64,000 bases of DNA, taken from positions 1 through 64,000 of the forward strand of contig NZ_JABMCC010000114.1 in assembly GCF_013359905.1 (NCBI RefSeq), read 5' to 3'. Source of the DNA: Paenibacillus taichungensis (GTDB lineage: Bacteria > Bacillota > Bacilli > Paenibacillales > Paenibacillaceae). Under the pieces are notes generated by a model that was not told the origin of the DNA, ran no database searches, and saw only the letters and a program-made list of their open reading frames with translations. The stretch's first letter is position 1. The number at the start of each line of letters is the position of its first letter. A program made the position numbers and the translations under genes. Shown here in pieces: positions 26,501 through 34,790 of the stretch.

Positions 26501-26552
26501 TTGCAACGAATAAACTTCCGGTTGAAACCACTCTCTTTCTCACCACATACAC
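23520..26552 (-). CDS. Large surface protein with Ig-like repeats and three SLH domains
   Basis: A 1010-aa secreted protein. It has an N-terminal signal peptide (LFVAIVSMVFIVFFNHQTAASA), a unique region to about residue 190, then roughly four Ig-like repeats with ATVLINNG / GTVAINGGAAYAT, SADNNNWSSVEGYSPSKRY and DKTVFVRLIDRFGN motifs. A further domain of about 220 residues follows, then three SLH domains (about 827-1010: FTDVSGW, TRAEFATIISKALGL, YTDV, TREEAMVIVARVL, TREQVAAMIVRLL). SLH domains anchor proteins to pyruvylated cell-wall polysaccharide, so this is a surface-displayed protein, possibly an adhesin. The start is one of several adjacent GTG codons behind AAAGGAAG and is uncertain by about three codons. 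It probably ends at the R1 hairpin downstream. Confidence 0.88.
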   Translation of the reverse strand: MYVVRKRVVSTGSLFVAIVSMVFIVFFNHQTAASANIVSSAIYALEDTTIVYEGIDSGKIMYEDEGLGYLNLGYQGGYGSPIEVQSKLTNLLNHTIPEIHPKPTLAPFDFTSHISEESLKTNPTATFILSVLSAEEARSADIPTKEHYIQTTDITYSEIEDIEITGVVNDGIYNTNVTPQFNIGTATLNGASFSSGTTITVEGSYTLVVTDGSLSKTLQFEIDKTPPTATVLINNGSYFTNHQFVDVTITPDPGVDDIVRMRYSVNSSQVSTTQLYYSQFSIGVGSDNGDKSVRVELIDAAGNISPLYFWNFSMNTTIPTGTLTINSGAAYTTEREVDLLITTDVGANEIVSMQFSADNNNWSSVEGYSPSKRYTLPTGDGDKTVFVRLIDRFGNIGVIQRSILLNTKPPTASVLINNGNVYTNNANVVVAITPDVGVNDIAFIRYMINSSTPTTIPYIDSFVINVGNTNEEKEITVTLISGGGNISPIYSSTIILDTLAPTGTVAINGGAAYATSQGVTLKFTLGAGVTDVVGVQFSDDNVTWSTEEAYSPSMSYNLSAGEGSKTVYVRFIDRAGNVSEATSASIIYRTIPEPSHSTGHTSEVASTENPVSADVMIKFGEDELEGAFTGQVHVQGSSIEILLSKAQLTHLSKTHENQTIEVSLMGTYSKSQLIVSNEALDKLAANSNSLLFKTTGQQFLLSSQELKQMLATNHSRYVISIKHESEGMFAQAKEQAQKGAYQLIGVPITIDLLAQNEDNSLHLQELGTIVLGSTGTGELPSAVLKLLDNGVQSPVTAAISINDQSYYAKVTSYGSGTYMLIRKQPRFTDVSGWSLKAIDTLSSKLILSGVNETTFEPKRAITRAEFATIISKALGLVETSGSLNYTDVVTGAWYSDAVAAVAELGFMNGYPDTTYRPTQKITREEAMVIVARVLHHLDSKKVLSDSEMDRVLGEYSDQAQISIWSRNDIASSVQEGIIMGINGKLAVKDQITREQVAAMIVRLLEHAEIL

Positions 26553-26730
26553 TTCCTTTCTCAGATCTAGTTACTGTTTAAAAATGGTGAACCGATTGCT
26601 AAAATTACCTCCTGTCATTCATTCCAATCTAAATATCATAGTCTGAGCATAAGAAATTTAAATCCTACTAAAGTTGTACTCAAAAAAAATTTGATCTGAT
26701 CTTAAATCATGACGCTTTTTATGCTCATTC

Positions 26731-26767
26731 CAAAAAAAAGAAAGAAGCGACTTTTACAGCTCGCTTC
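26731..26767 (-). terminator. Intrinsic terminator of the AAA-LuxR gene
   Basis: On the minus strand GAAGCGA, a 10-nt loop, TCGCTTC, then TTTCTTTTTTTT, only 8 nt after the stop codon. Confidence 0.8.
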
Positions 26768-26774
26768 CCGTTTG

Positions 26775-29700
26775 TCACTCTATCCATTGCAGCTCTCTGG
26801 CACGTACGACAGCTTGACCCCGCCGCTTTACACCCAGCTTGCCATAGATTCTAGACGTGTGTGTTTTAACCGTTGTCTCTGCGATACCAAACCGGTCGGC
26901 AATCTCCCTGTTCGACAAACCTTCCGCAATCGCGGTTATAATTTCCGTTTCACGTTCGGTCAGCGGTTCGGTCAGCCCTGGTTGACCAAGACCAGACGTC
27001 GCAGACGATACGTTAGTACTCGGGATTGTAACATCCGCAGCTTCGTCTTCCAGTAGCTTGAGATAAATGATCCGTGTCGCAATAAGCTCCAACACCTGGA
27101 CGTCCTTCTTTGTGAATACGCCTGGCATCTGTCGATTTTCCAAGTAAAGCAGATAGGAGGCCTGTTCTCCCGGAACATCAATTGGCATGCACAGGATCGA
27201 TCTTTGTGTGCTTGCTGCAATATAGGCATCTTTCACCCAAAAACTCTCAATCGCATCATACAGAACCAGCGGTTTGCCTGTTATCGCTGTATGACGTAAG
27301 ACGCTCTCTGAATACAATCCGTTCCCCTCTTGCTTCTCCTTCCAGTCCGAACCGTTAATTTCAATAAAGAACTCGTTATTTCCACGCTTCAATAATAGGC
27401 CCCGCTCTGCTCCGGCTTGTTGAAGAGCCGTTTTCAAGAGATTCACCTTCCAGTCGGCCTTATTCGGCATAGCAAACCCTTTCATAAGTCGCTGTACAAG
27501 CTCGAATTCCTCTTCGCTCCTTGAACCTTCACCCTTCTTGGTGCCGTTCTGCCGAAGTAACTCAGTGCCAGTATGATTCACTTGGACTCGCTCCTGCAAA
27601 ACCGGACCCTCATAGCGTTTGTAAACCGGGTCCAGCAATTCAGCGTGTCTGCTTCTAATCTGTGTTACTTTGGAAGTTATGCCCCATTCGGCGTATGCCG
27701 CACATGCATCCATCATTGTAATTGCCGCTCCAGATCGGCTGAGCAGATCGTCTTGATAACACACCGCAAGCCGTTCGCAAGCAATGGCTTCCAGCAACAC
27801 GTATTTCTCCATTCTCGCCTGCCTGATTGCAGCCGTATACTGTTGCAGCGCACCCATCGAATTCCCAGCGATCCGTTCACTCTCTGCTTTGATCAGAAAA
27901 TAGGCGGAGGACTTACTGTCCAAAAATCCTCGCCAACTCCTCATCAATCGTAATTGTGCGCGTATCGCCTTCCGGATTCGCTTGCGTTCCTCCCGGTTCG
28001 TCTCGAAGTATAATCCAGCTAGTGCCAAGCTCTCATATAGGCGATGTTTACGAATTCGCATCCAATCCAAAGGCAATTCGTTTGCCCTTCCTCGTTGTGA
28101 CCAGTACAGCGCTTCCCTGTACCTTCCCGACAAGTAAGCGGCCTCCAGCCGGCAACAGCAGCTATAGTTGTCCTCGTCCCGTTGCTCCAACTGGCTGCTG
28201 GTTGGCACCTGTGGAATAGCCACAAAGCTGTCGGCCAACGACTCATCTTGCAGCACCGCTGCATAGCTGTTCGTCAGCCGTACCATTTCCAGTATCTTGT
28301 CGTCGGCAATCTGTTGCATGTTCTGTTCAAAGTATCGAAGCAATTCATTTAAGGCATATACATTTCCAGGGTTACCCATAAAACAGAAAATTAAGGCCTG
28401 ATTAGCAAAATCATGATCACCGGATTCAAGCCCTTGACGCATCCCCTTGAACAAAGCGATGGAAGATTCCAAAGGCCTGTCCATCTGCTTATACATTCCG
28501 CTCAAAAAAGTAATGACATGTTTTTTCCTGAATGTAGAGTCGTTCGCTATTTGCTGAAACACCCGTTCAGCAATCGAAGTCTCTCGAACCAAGCTCGGAA
28601 ATACCCTTTGTACAATCAGCTCATATCCACCAATCATCGCAGCCAGCGACTCGTTTACTCCTTTTTGCAACCCATAACGAATAAATCGGGCATATAATTC
28701 CAGAAGTAATCGCGCATCGTGTGTAAGCAACGGAAGAAACATCAGCTCCATTAAATGGCATAGCTCCTCATATTCCTCGTCGAGTGGGTTGGACAGTAGA
28801 AGGCGCTTCTCCCGTTTTCGATGTAAAAGGACCCCGGTCCGGATCACCTCCTTGGCGATGGACAATAGGGAACTCTTCTTCCCAAGCTTCCAACCGTAGG
28901 AGCCTAGTGCCTCCATCCCAAATTGAATCGCAATCTCATTGTCAGCGAATGCATGGAATTGAATCAAAGGCGCCCAGATCTTGAGCCGTTCCGATCGGCT
29001 CAGCTGATCGCTGTCTTGGTTCAAGTCAACCAGCAGCTCCTTCGCTCGTTCGCTATTGCCATCCATATATTCCGTCCATGCCAATATCAGTTGCAACCCG
29101 ATATCGCTTGTACCTGATCCTCCCACCTCTCTTGTTGCCAGCAGATGAAGCCCGTTCTCGGCATAATTCTTTCCTTTCGCATAGCGCCCGGATGCCAACG
29201 CCTCTTGTCCCGCTTGCAGATTGAGCTCGATCAGTTCCCTCGTCTCTTGCTCCGATAATAGTAAAGCAGCCAAGTTCAAATGATCAATCACTGTCCATGA
29301 CAGGTCATCGCGTGGCTCAGGAACGTGATCCTGTAACGACCGCCCGATTGCTCTGTGTCGGTGCATATTGCGTCCTGGATCAAAAGCATATGCCATCCGG
29401 TGTATGAATTCATGCACAAATACATAGATTGATTCCGATATATCTTCTTGCTTCGCTTCATCTTGCCGATAAATAAATCCTTCAGCTTCAGACTCTTGAA
29501 GCCAGTGAAATGCAATATCCATTGGTATAGTACACACTTCAGCCAAGAGAGATAATTGAAATGTCGGACCAATTGTGGCTGCCACAGCTAAAAATTCCTT
29601 CCGATCTTCCTTGAGCTTGGAGAAGCCCGTCTCCAGGAGACGTATATGGCCTTCTGAACTGCTTAGTAGCCGAATTATTTCTGAGTCCCACACCCACTGA

Positions 29701-30680
29701 CGTCTTTTCTCGTCAAAGCTTAGTCTGTGCTCCTGTAACCAGTCTTTTAGCAAGAGACGAATCGAGCCGGGATTACCACCTGTTTGATCGTAGACAGATC
29801 GCGCCAGAGGATGAATACGCGCGGATTTCTCATGTAAAGCATCAGAGAGTAGCTGCCTCACATCTTCATAAACCAGCGGAGGCAGAGCTACTTGTTCCTC
29901 TGGATTCACACGGCATCTTTCGAACAACCAAGTCAGTAATGTCTCTTGCTTGAAATTCGGTTCATCCCGAACGGAAGTGAGAACTTCCTCCGCCCGAACA
30001 GCTCCGATTAAGAATAATCCATGTGCCTTTTGTGCTAGTGCAAGCGTACGAATTACGGTTTGCGTACCACAGTCAACCCACTGCAAATTGTCCATAAACA
30101 GAACAAGCGGTGGCTTGCATTCAGCCATGCAGCAAATCAGGTCCGGCAGCAATTCTTCAAACCGATCCCAGACCTTCGGATCGTTCGTGATATGAGATAC
30201 CTCCGTATTGCTGTTTAACAACGGATTAGCCTCAGGCCAGCAGGAGACGATTACTTGCGTTTCTCGCCCAAACTCCGCTTGTATCCTAGCCTTCAGTTGT
30301 GTAATGATATCAACTGGCTCACTCCACAGCTGGTGAATCCATTGCCGCATCGCCTGAAGGATCAGTCCACACCGTACAGTTTGTTGGGAAGGCTCCGCTT
30401 GCACTGTGATCATCCGGCCTCCATGTCGAACGACATTTTGTTGAAGCCTATGGACAAACGTCGTTTTACCTGTCCCCTCTTTGCCTATCACCCAACGAAT
30501 TGCATTCATTCCTTGTAGAGCCTGCTCCAGCCCTGTCTCCATTTGCATCACTTCAGCACTACGCCCATACCATGATTCGGATAGGGAAAGCGTATGGATC
30601 TTATCCCAACGTCCGACTTCCATTGGCGTAAACGTTCCGTCGTTATCCATCATGTTCTGGTACAACTTCAAGTACTCCAT
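26775..30680 (-). CDS. AAA ATPase-TPR-GAF-LuxR multidomain regulator
   Basis: 1301 aa. Residues 38-330 are a STAND/AAA-type ATPase (YGRSAEV; Walker A GKEGTGKT at 66-73; Walker B LVLFMDNLQWVD near 192-203). Residues about 440-1040 are helical repeats. A GAF-like domain follows (about 1085-1215, SILCMPIDVPGEQASYLLYLENRQ), then a C-terminal LuxR helix-turn-helix (LTERETEIITAIAEGLSNRE, IADRFGIAETTVKTHTSRIY). It should sense a signal and activate transcription. The family normally starts with a Ser/Thr-kinase-like domain; here that domain is in another frame upstream (30643-31155). The ATG has no ribosome binding site, so expression may depend on coupling or frameshifting, or the locus may be decaying. 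Confidence 0.8.
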   Translation of the reverse strand: MEYLKLYQNMMDNDGTFTPMEVGRWDKIHTLSLSESWYGRSAEVMQMETGLEQALQGMNAIRWVIGKEGTGKTTFVHRLQQNVVRHGGRMITVQAEPSQQTVRCGLILQAMRQWIHQLWSEPVDIITQLKARIQAEFGRETQVIVSCWPEANPLLNSNTEVSHITNDPKVWDRFEELLPDLICCMAECKPPLVLFMDNLQWVDCGTQTVIRTLALAQKAHGLFLIGAVRAEEVLTSVRDEPNFKQETLLTWLFERCRVNPEEQVALPPLVYEDVRQLLSDALHEKSARIHPLARSVYDQTGGNPGSIRLLLKDWLQEHRLSFDEKRRQWVWDSEIIRLLSSSEGHIRLLETGFSKLKEDRKEFLAVAATIGPTFQLSLLAEVCTIPMDIAFHWLQESEAEGFIYRQDEAKQEDISESIYVFVHEFIHRMAYAFDPGRNMHRHRAIGRSLQDHVPEPRDDLSWTVIDHLNLAALLLSEQETRELIELNLQAGQEALASGRYAKGKNYAENGLHLLATREVGGSGTSDIGLQLILAWTEYMDGNSERAKELLVDLNQDSDQLSRSERLKIWAPLIQFHAFADNEIAIQFGMEALGSYGWKLGKKSSLLSIAKEVIRTGVLLHRKREKRLLLSNPLDEEYEELCHLMELMFLPLLTHDARLLLELYARFIRYGLQKGVNESLAAMIGGYELIVQRVFPSLVRETSIAERVFQQIANDSTFRKKHVITFLSGMYKQMDRPLESSIALFKGMRQGLESGDHDFANQALIFCFMGNPGNVYALNELLRYFEQNMQQIADDKILEMVRLTNSYAAVLQDESLADSFVAIPQVPTSSQLEQRDEDNYSCCCRLEAAYLSGRYREALYWSQRGRANELPLDWMRIRKHRLYESLALAGLYFETNREERKRIRKAIRAQLRLMRSWRGFLDSKSSAYFLIKAESERIAGNSMGALQQYTAAIRQARMEKYVLLEAIACERLAVCYQDDLLSRSGAAITMMDACAAYAEWGITSKVTQIRSRHAELLDPVYKRYEGPVLQERVQVNHTGTELLRQNGTKKGEGSRSEEEFELVQRLMKGFAMPNKADWKVNLLKTALQQAGAERGLLLKRGNNEFFIEINGSDWKEKQEGNGLYSESVLRHTAITGKPLVLYDAIESFWVKDAYIAASTQRSILCMPIDVPGEQASYLLYLENRQMPGVFTKKDVQVLELIATRIIYLKLLEDEAADVTIPSTNVSSATSGLGQPGLTEPLTERETEIITAIAEGLSNREIADRFGIAETTVKTHTSRIYGKLGVKRRGQAVVRARELQWIE

Positions 30681-31155
30681 ATGTACTCTGGTAACGGTCT
30701 ACCTCTGATTTGGCAAGTAATTTCAATAGTATCGCTTGTATTGTTTCGTCTAATCCCAACCGAATATCGGATACAGGTGGAGGCACCCTGCGGATATGCA
30801 CGGTGCTCCAGTCTTCTTCATTGTCAGCTTGAAAAGGCAATTGCCCGGTTAACAACTCGTAGAAAATAATACCTAATGCGTAAAGATCACTTCGCCCACT
30901 CGGCACAAGATCGAATCGGCCAAATTGCTCGGGAGAATGGTAGGCAGCATGACTTTCCGTATGCCAGGATATCTGCGCAGCCTTCCCCTCCCACTGAACG
31001 ATGATATGATCAGGGCTAAGGTGCCCTATCACTGTATTTTGCTGATGTTCACGGTGTACCATTTCCGTCATTATAATTGACAATTCAATGAACACAGCAA
31101 GCTCTACAGGGGGTTGCGTGATGTATTCTCTTAAAATCTTGATGACGATGCACAC
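30643..31155 (-). pseudogene. N-terminal pseudokinase piece of the AAA-LuxR regulator, truncated and out of frame
   Basis: A 170-aa frame with the C-lobe of a eukaryote-type protein kinase fused in this family to AAA-LuxR proteins: VIGHLSPDHIIVQW (degenerate catalytic loop), YHSPEQFGRFDLVPSGRSDL, YALGIIFYELLTGQLPFQAD, and LLKLLAKSEVDRYQSTYGVL. The whole N-lobe with the glycine loop and catalytic lysine is missing. The catalytic HRD and DFG motifs are not conserved. The frame overlaps the ATPase frame by 38 nt in a different register, so a one-base frameshift separates them near 30650-30680. It is read as a broken 5' part of the next gene. Confidence 0.72.
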
Positions 31156-31659
31156 CTATCTGGGTTATATTTTCGTTTCGAGAAAAAGCATATTTCAGAA
31201 TATAATAAAAATTGGGTTAGATAAAATCGAGTTATCACTTTGCCTAAATAAATCTTAATCTATGATGCATCTAGAGTCTAGCCTGGGTGATATATGTATT
31301 CATCGCAAATAAACAACGTAAATAACAAAAATATAAGCCCAGCTCACCTCTACACGTATGCGTGAAGGATAAACTGCAGCTTCATCTTCACTGTCACTCT
31401 TCATATGAATTACAGCATCATAAATGAAGCGGATTATAGCCGTTCATCACCCCCGTTTTTATGGCGAATCTAGATCACTTCGGGCAAATGAATGACGTTT
31501 ATAGTCACTATTTGGTAACCATCATCCCGCAAGAACTGCCATTCAGGTAGCTAAGCTACCACGTAGCGCTGAGATTGAGATCGAACTGGTTGCCATCAAA
31601 CGAAAGCTTTACCAAGAAGGCTGATGGATTAGTCAAATTTTGAAAGAAGGCACATTGGC
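31156..31659. other. Intergenic region, nothing recognised
   Basis: AT-rich with no credible gene. A short frame ending IEIELVAIKRKLYQEG (stop near 31622) could be the tail of a lost gene. A small GGTAGCT-a-AGCTACC palindrome lies near 31545-31560. Confidence 0.45.
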
Positions 31660-32034
31660 TTGCGAACTTATCTGTTTCTCTTATTTTGCGCGACTCTTTA
31701 TGGAAGTAACTTCGTATTCGGCTCACTCTTGCTGCAGGAGTTTCCTGCAATGCATCTTTCCGCATACCGCCTTGCCGTATCATCCGTGTTCCTCATTGGC
31801 TATCTAATCTTGTCCAAACGTATGGTTCGATTGACTTCACGGGATATCCTCTACTTAATTCCGCTCGCTATTATTGGGATGTTGCTGCATCAGGTATCTT
31901 TCTTTACGGGATTGCAGACGATAGATGCAACGACAGCTTCACTTATTGTATCGCTCTCTCCTATATTTACCGCTTTGCTAGGGCGATTCTTCTTAAAAGA
32001 GTCATTCACCCTGCGTATGATGGTAGGATCCTGA
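31660..32034 (+). pseudogene. EamA-family transporter, truncated after the first domain
   Basis: A 124-aa frame with four hydrophobic helices matching the first EamA domain of a drug/metabolite transporter (ATLYGSNFVFGSLLLQEFP, FPAMHLSAYRLAVSSVFLIG, SLIVSLSPIFTALLGRFFLK, ESFTLRMMVGS), followed by a stop. Full-length members have about 300 aa and ten helices. Downstream sequence to about 32180 has short matches to the second half (WGVLVYGGALF) in broken frames, so this is a decayed gene. The start region is intact: TTG preceded by AAGAAGG. Confidence 0.75.
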
Positions 32035-32190
32035 TAAAAGAGCATCAGATCCGCGCATTGGCTTTCTATACCTTTTTTTGCCGGGCAACACCCACTGTTT
32101 TCCCTTTATATCCAGGTACGTGATCGCTGACCCGCACTTGGGGTGTCCTGGTCTACGGAGGAGCCCTTTTTTGTGATTTAAATACTCATA

Positions 32191-32317
32191 TACAAAAAAG
32201 GATCGTCAGCATTTCTGCAACGATCCCTGTTGACAGTCCGCTAGTTGAAATCAGCAACTGATCAATTTGATGCCTTCTTAAGTTTATTAAGCTAACGTTC
32301 CCCGTTAGCGTAACGAA
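32191..32317 (+). repeat. Repeat R4 copy 2 followed by R2 copy
   Basis: ATACAAAAAAGGATCGTCAG as at 15121, a GGATCGT/ACGATCC hairpin, CCCTGTTGACAGTCCGCTAG, then R2 blocks including CTAACGTTCCCCGTTAGCG at 32292-32310. It lies directly behind the DUF2750 gene. Confidence 0.65.
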
Positions 32318-32320
32318 GGA

Positions 32321-32704
32321 TCAATACTTTTTGAGTTCCTTCACTAAATCATTTAGTAGCACTTGAATCTCAAGAACTGCAGAATCATCTCTGTTCCAAA
32401 AGATCAACAGCTTATGCTGATCCTCCACCATATTGGGTAACCAGTCACTAATGAAATCGTCTAATGAGATACAATGTGCTTTATAATTTGACCACTCTTC
32501 ATAAGCACAGTACTCTGCAAACTCTTTCCTAGGCCAGAATGAAACAAGCAATCTCTCTTTATCATCTGAAGACATTGCCCAACCGTCATCATACAACCCC
32601 CAAATTGCTTCTGAATCAGTAACCTTCTTAATAAAATATTCATATCGAATGTTCGCAGGGAGTTTAATAACAGCTTCAAACTCTTTCGAGGTTATCGAAT
32701 TCAT
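32321..32704 (-). CDS. DUF2750 domain protein
   Basis: A 127-aa soluble protein. The DUF2750 hallmarks are visible: YFIKKVTDSEAIWGLYDDGW, LVSFWPRKEFAEYC, and ISLDDFISDWLP. Function unknown; members are often single genes near toxin-immunity clusters, but nothing here shows that. Good start with AAGGAGGCTGCAA. The gene is bracketed by R2 repeats at 32225-32317 and 32744-32786, so it may have moved or been duplicated with them. Confidence 0.82.
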   Translation of the reverse strand: MNSITSKEFEAVIKLPANIRYEYFIKKVTDSEAIWGLYDDGWAMSSDDKERLLVSFWPRKEFAEYCAYEEWSNYKAHCISLDDFISDWLPNMVEDQHKLLIFWNRDDSAVLEIQVLLNDLVKELKKY

Positions 32705-32743
32705 TTGCAGCCTCCTTGTTAGAACTTTAGATTAAATATACCA

Positions 32744-32786
32744 CGCTAACCTGCCCGTTAGTTATAAAAAGGCAGCCGATCAACGA
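32744..32786 (+). repeat. Dispersed repeat R2, left-end copy
   Basis: CGCTAACCTGCCCGTTAGTT then AAAAAGGCAGCCGATCA. Left end of the R2 consensus, upstream of the DUF2750 gene. Confidence 0.6.
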
Positions 32787-32940
32787 TCACCATATTTATG
32801 GTATATAATCTACGTTAATACTGATAAATGCAGACTAGTTATTGAGTATAAAAACGCTGAGATGAAGAAGTTCCACGGTATAGCAACAGCCTAGTACCGA
32901 GGTCCATTTCGTATGCGAATACAGACATATCTCACAAAGC

Positions 32941-33522
32941 TTATGACTGAGACAAAATTCCTTTTACAAACAATGAGACACTGTGCTTGTAGAAATCTTC
33001 CTCGGTGACGAGTTGGGACTGATATTGCCCGTGAATCAGCTCGCTCATCTGAAAGCCGTAGCACATCGAGAGAAAAGACATGGCGGCAAGGCGCTCATCC
33101 TGTCTGGCTATAACTTTTTTCTTCTGCAGACGTTCAAAATATTCAACCAGCAACGAGTGCAGCTTCACCGGCGGATCGGCCAGCACTCTGTCTAATTCGG
33201 GAAACATTCCTTTGTCGCGGATGCCAATCAAAATGATGTCCGCATTTTTATGGAAGAACAATCGGTACTGCTGACTTACATTCAGCAGATCGACTTCCGG
33301 ATTATCGGTCGCGTCCTCTTTTAACATCTTCTCAAATTGCGGGATATCCGAATGTCTTTCAATGATGGCTTCCAATATGCCTTGCTTGCTTCCAAATTGC
33401 CGGAAAATCGTAGATTCATTGACTTTAGCTTCCGTTGCAATGGCTTTGGTGCTTACTCCGCGATAGCCGTTCTTTTTGATGAGCTGTGTCGCGGCTTCAA
33501 TGATTTTGTCTGAAGTTTGCAT
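32941..33522 (-). CDS. TetR/AcrR-family regulator
   Basis: A 193-aa regulator with an N-terminal HTH (RGVSTKAIATEAKVNESTIF, then RQFGSKQGILEAI) and a helical ligand domain. Start ATG has AAAGGAGAAATACA. It is 92 nt downstream of the FAH-family gene on the same strand and may form an operon with it. An imperfect inverted repeat (TGCATATG near 33537 and TATATGCA near 33569) precedes it, and a related palindrome lies in the FAH-MBL intergenic region. Control of the catabolic genes next door is a reasonable inference. Confidence 0.88.
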   Translation of the reverse strand: MQTSDKIIEAATQLIKKNGYRGVSTKAIATEAKVNESTIFRQFGSKQGILEAIIERHSDIPQFEKMLKEDATDNPEVDLLNVSQQYRLFFHKNADIILIGIRDKGMFPELDRVLADPPVKLHSLLVEYFERLQKKKVIARQDERLAAMSFLSMCYGFQMSELIHGQYQSQLVTEEDFYKHSVSLFVKGILSQS

Positions 33523-33614
33523 TGTATTTCTCCTTTTGCATATGTTAAATCTATTCTACTACAAGTTTTGTATATGCAGCAGGGTAGGGGTTCATCATTT
33601 TCATAAACGCTTAT

Positions 33615-34625
33615 TTAAGGTAAATCACTTCTTTTATCCCAGCGGCTTGGTTCCGTAATTTTGATATGATCAGGCACCAATTGCGTGAGCGTGCCTAATT
33701 TATCAAATGTAATCTGGATTCGGTCAGAGGGCAACAGCCATTCTTCGGTCTCGATTGCGCAGCAATCCGGTATCGTCCCCATTCCTATAATCGTGCCCGG
33801 GAGTGGCGTGAAAACTTGGAGAACCTCCTCCATCACTTTTGCAGGGTGTGCAGAATACTCGGATGTGCTTCCCTTCCAGTGCAGTCTCTCCCCGATACGC
33901 ACATCCACGTCCAATGCCAGCGGGTTGTCGATTTCATCCGGCGTTACCAGAAATGGCCCTATCCCTTTGCTGCGATCGAAATCTTTGCAGCGCGTCGGTC
34001 CGGTCATCGCCTGGAAATCCGGCCACTGCACATCGCGGACAGTACTGTCGTTAAAAATAACATAACCTGCAACGCAGTTCCCCTTCCCTGTAACAAAGGC
34101 CAGCTCCGGCTCAATATCCAGGTATGAAGAGTATGATGGCCAATGAATCGTATCCCCATCGCCAATTACAGCTTTATGGTTACACTTGTAATAACTGAAA
34201 TTCACTTTATTCGGATCTTGCTGGAATTTTTCGGCGATTTTCCGTTTAAGTTCTTCTCTTTCCGGCCCTGTATATTCTCTTTGCAGCAGATTTACGCCAG
34301 CATTTCTCAGATGTCTTGGCGTCAGCCCAAAATCGATAAGCGCAGCCGGATTCGGAACCGGCGGTAGCAGGTTTACCGCTGAAATCGGGCTGATTTCATT
34401 TTCATTGAATTGATGCAACTGTTCTATAGCATATTGCATCATTTCCTTAGCAGCATCATAACTCGCCGGCAAATAATGAAGATAACTGTCCATACTTTCA
34501 AGACTGTCAGAGAATGTTCCCTGCTTTTTCATGATTGCAGCAAAAGACACGACAAATCTCTCGTTAATTACAAGCCCAAACAAAGGTTCCTGGGATGTAT
34601 TGGTTTGAAAGGTTACTAGTTTCAT
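33615..34625 (-). CDS. Fumarylacetoacetate hydrolase (FAH) family protein
   Basis: A 336-aa FAH-superfamily enzyme. The metal site is visible (YLDIEPELAFVTGKG with the ExE pair), with GPTRCKDFDRSKGIGPFLVT and PGTIIGMGTIPDC in the usual order. Members cleave or hydrate beta-diketone or 2-oxo acid intermediates of aromatic and sugar breakdown, or decarboxylate oxaloacetate. The substrate is not evident. Start ATG behind TGGAGGCGC. Divergent from an MBL hydrolase; the gap carries a 7-bp-arm palindrome likely read by the adjacent TetR. Confidence 0.85.
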   Translation of the reverse strand: MKLVTFQTNTSQEPLFGLVINERFVVSFAAIMKKQGTFSDSLESMDSYLHYLPASYDAAKEMMQYAIEQLHQFNENEISPISAVNLLPPVPNPAALIDFGLTPRHLRNAGVNLLQREYTGPEREELKRKIAEKFQQDPNKVNFSYYKCNHKAVIGDGDTIHWPSYSSYLDIEPELAFVTGKGNCVAGYVIFNDSTVRDVQWPDFQAMTGPTRCKDFDRSKGIGPFLVTPDEIDNPLALDVDVRIGERLHWKGSTSEYSAHPAKVMEEVLQVFTPLPGTIIGMGTIPDCCAIETEEWLLPSDRIQITFDKLGTLTQLVPDHIKITEPSRWDKRSDLP

Positions 34626-34692
34626 GTTGCAGCGCCTCCATCCATGTAGTGTGATGTTGTTCTGTTAGTAGCATACAGTATGGAATTAATGC

Positions 34693-34712
34693 ATGCAAGT
34701 ACATGCTTGCAT
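34693..34712. promoter_or_regulatory. Candidate operator between FAH and MBL genes
   Basis: ATGCAAG-TACATG-CTTGCAT, a perfect 7-bp inverted repeat flanked by further partial symmetry, midway between divergent starts. Probable regulator site. Confidence 0.5.
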
Positions 34713-34790
34713 TTCTGTTTTCCATTTTCTATAATGGGGACATAGTCAGTATGACTTACCAAAAAAACATATACACGAAGGAGAATTTTT

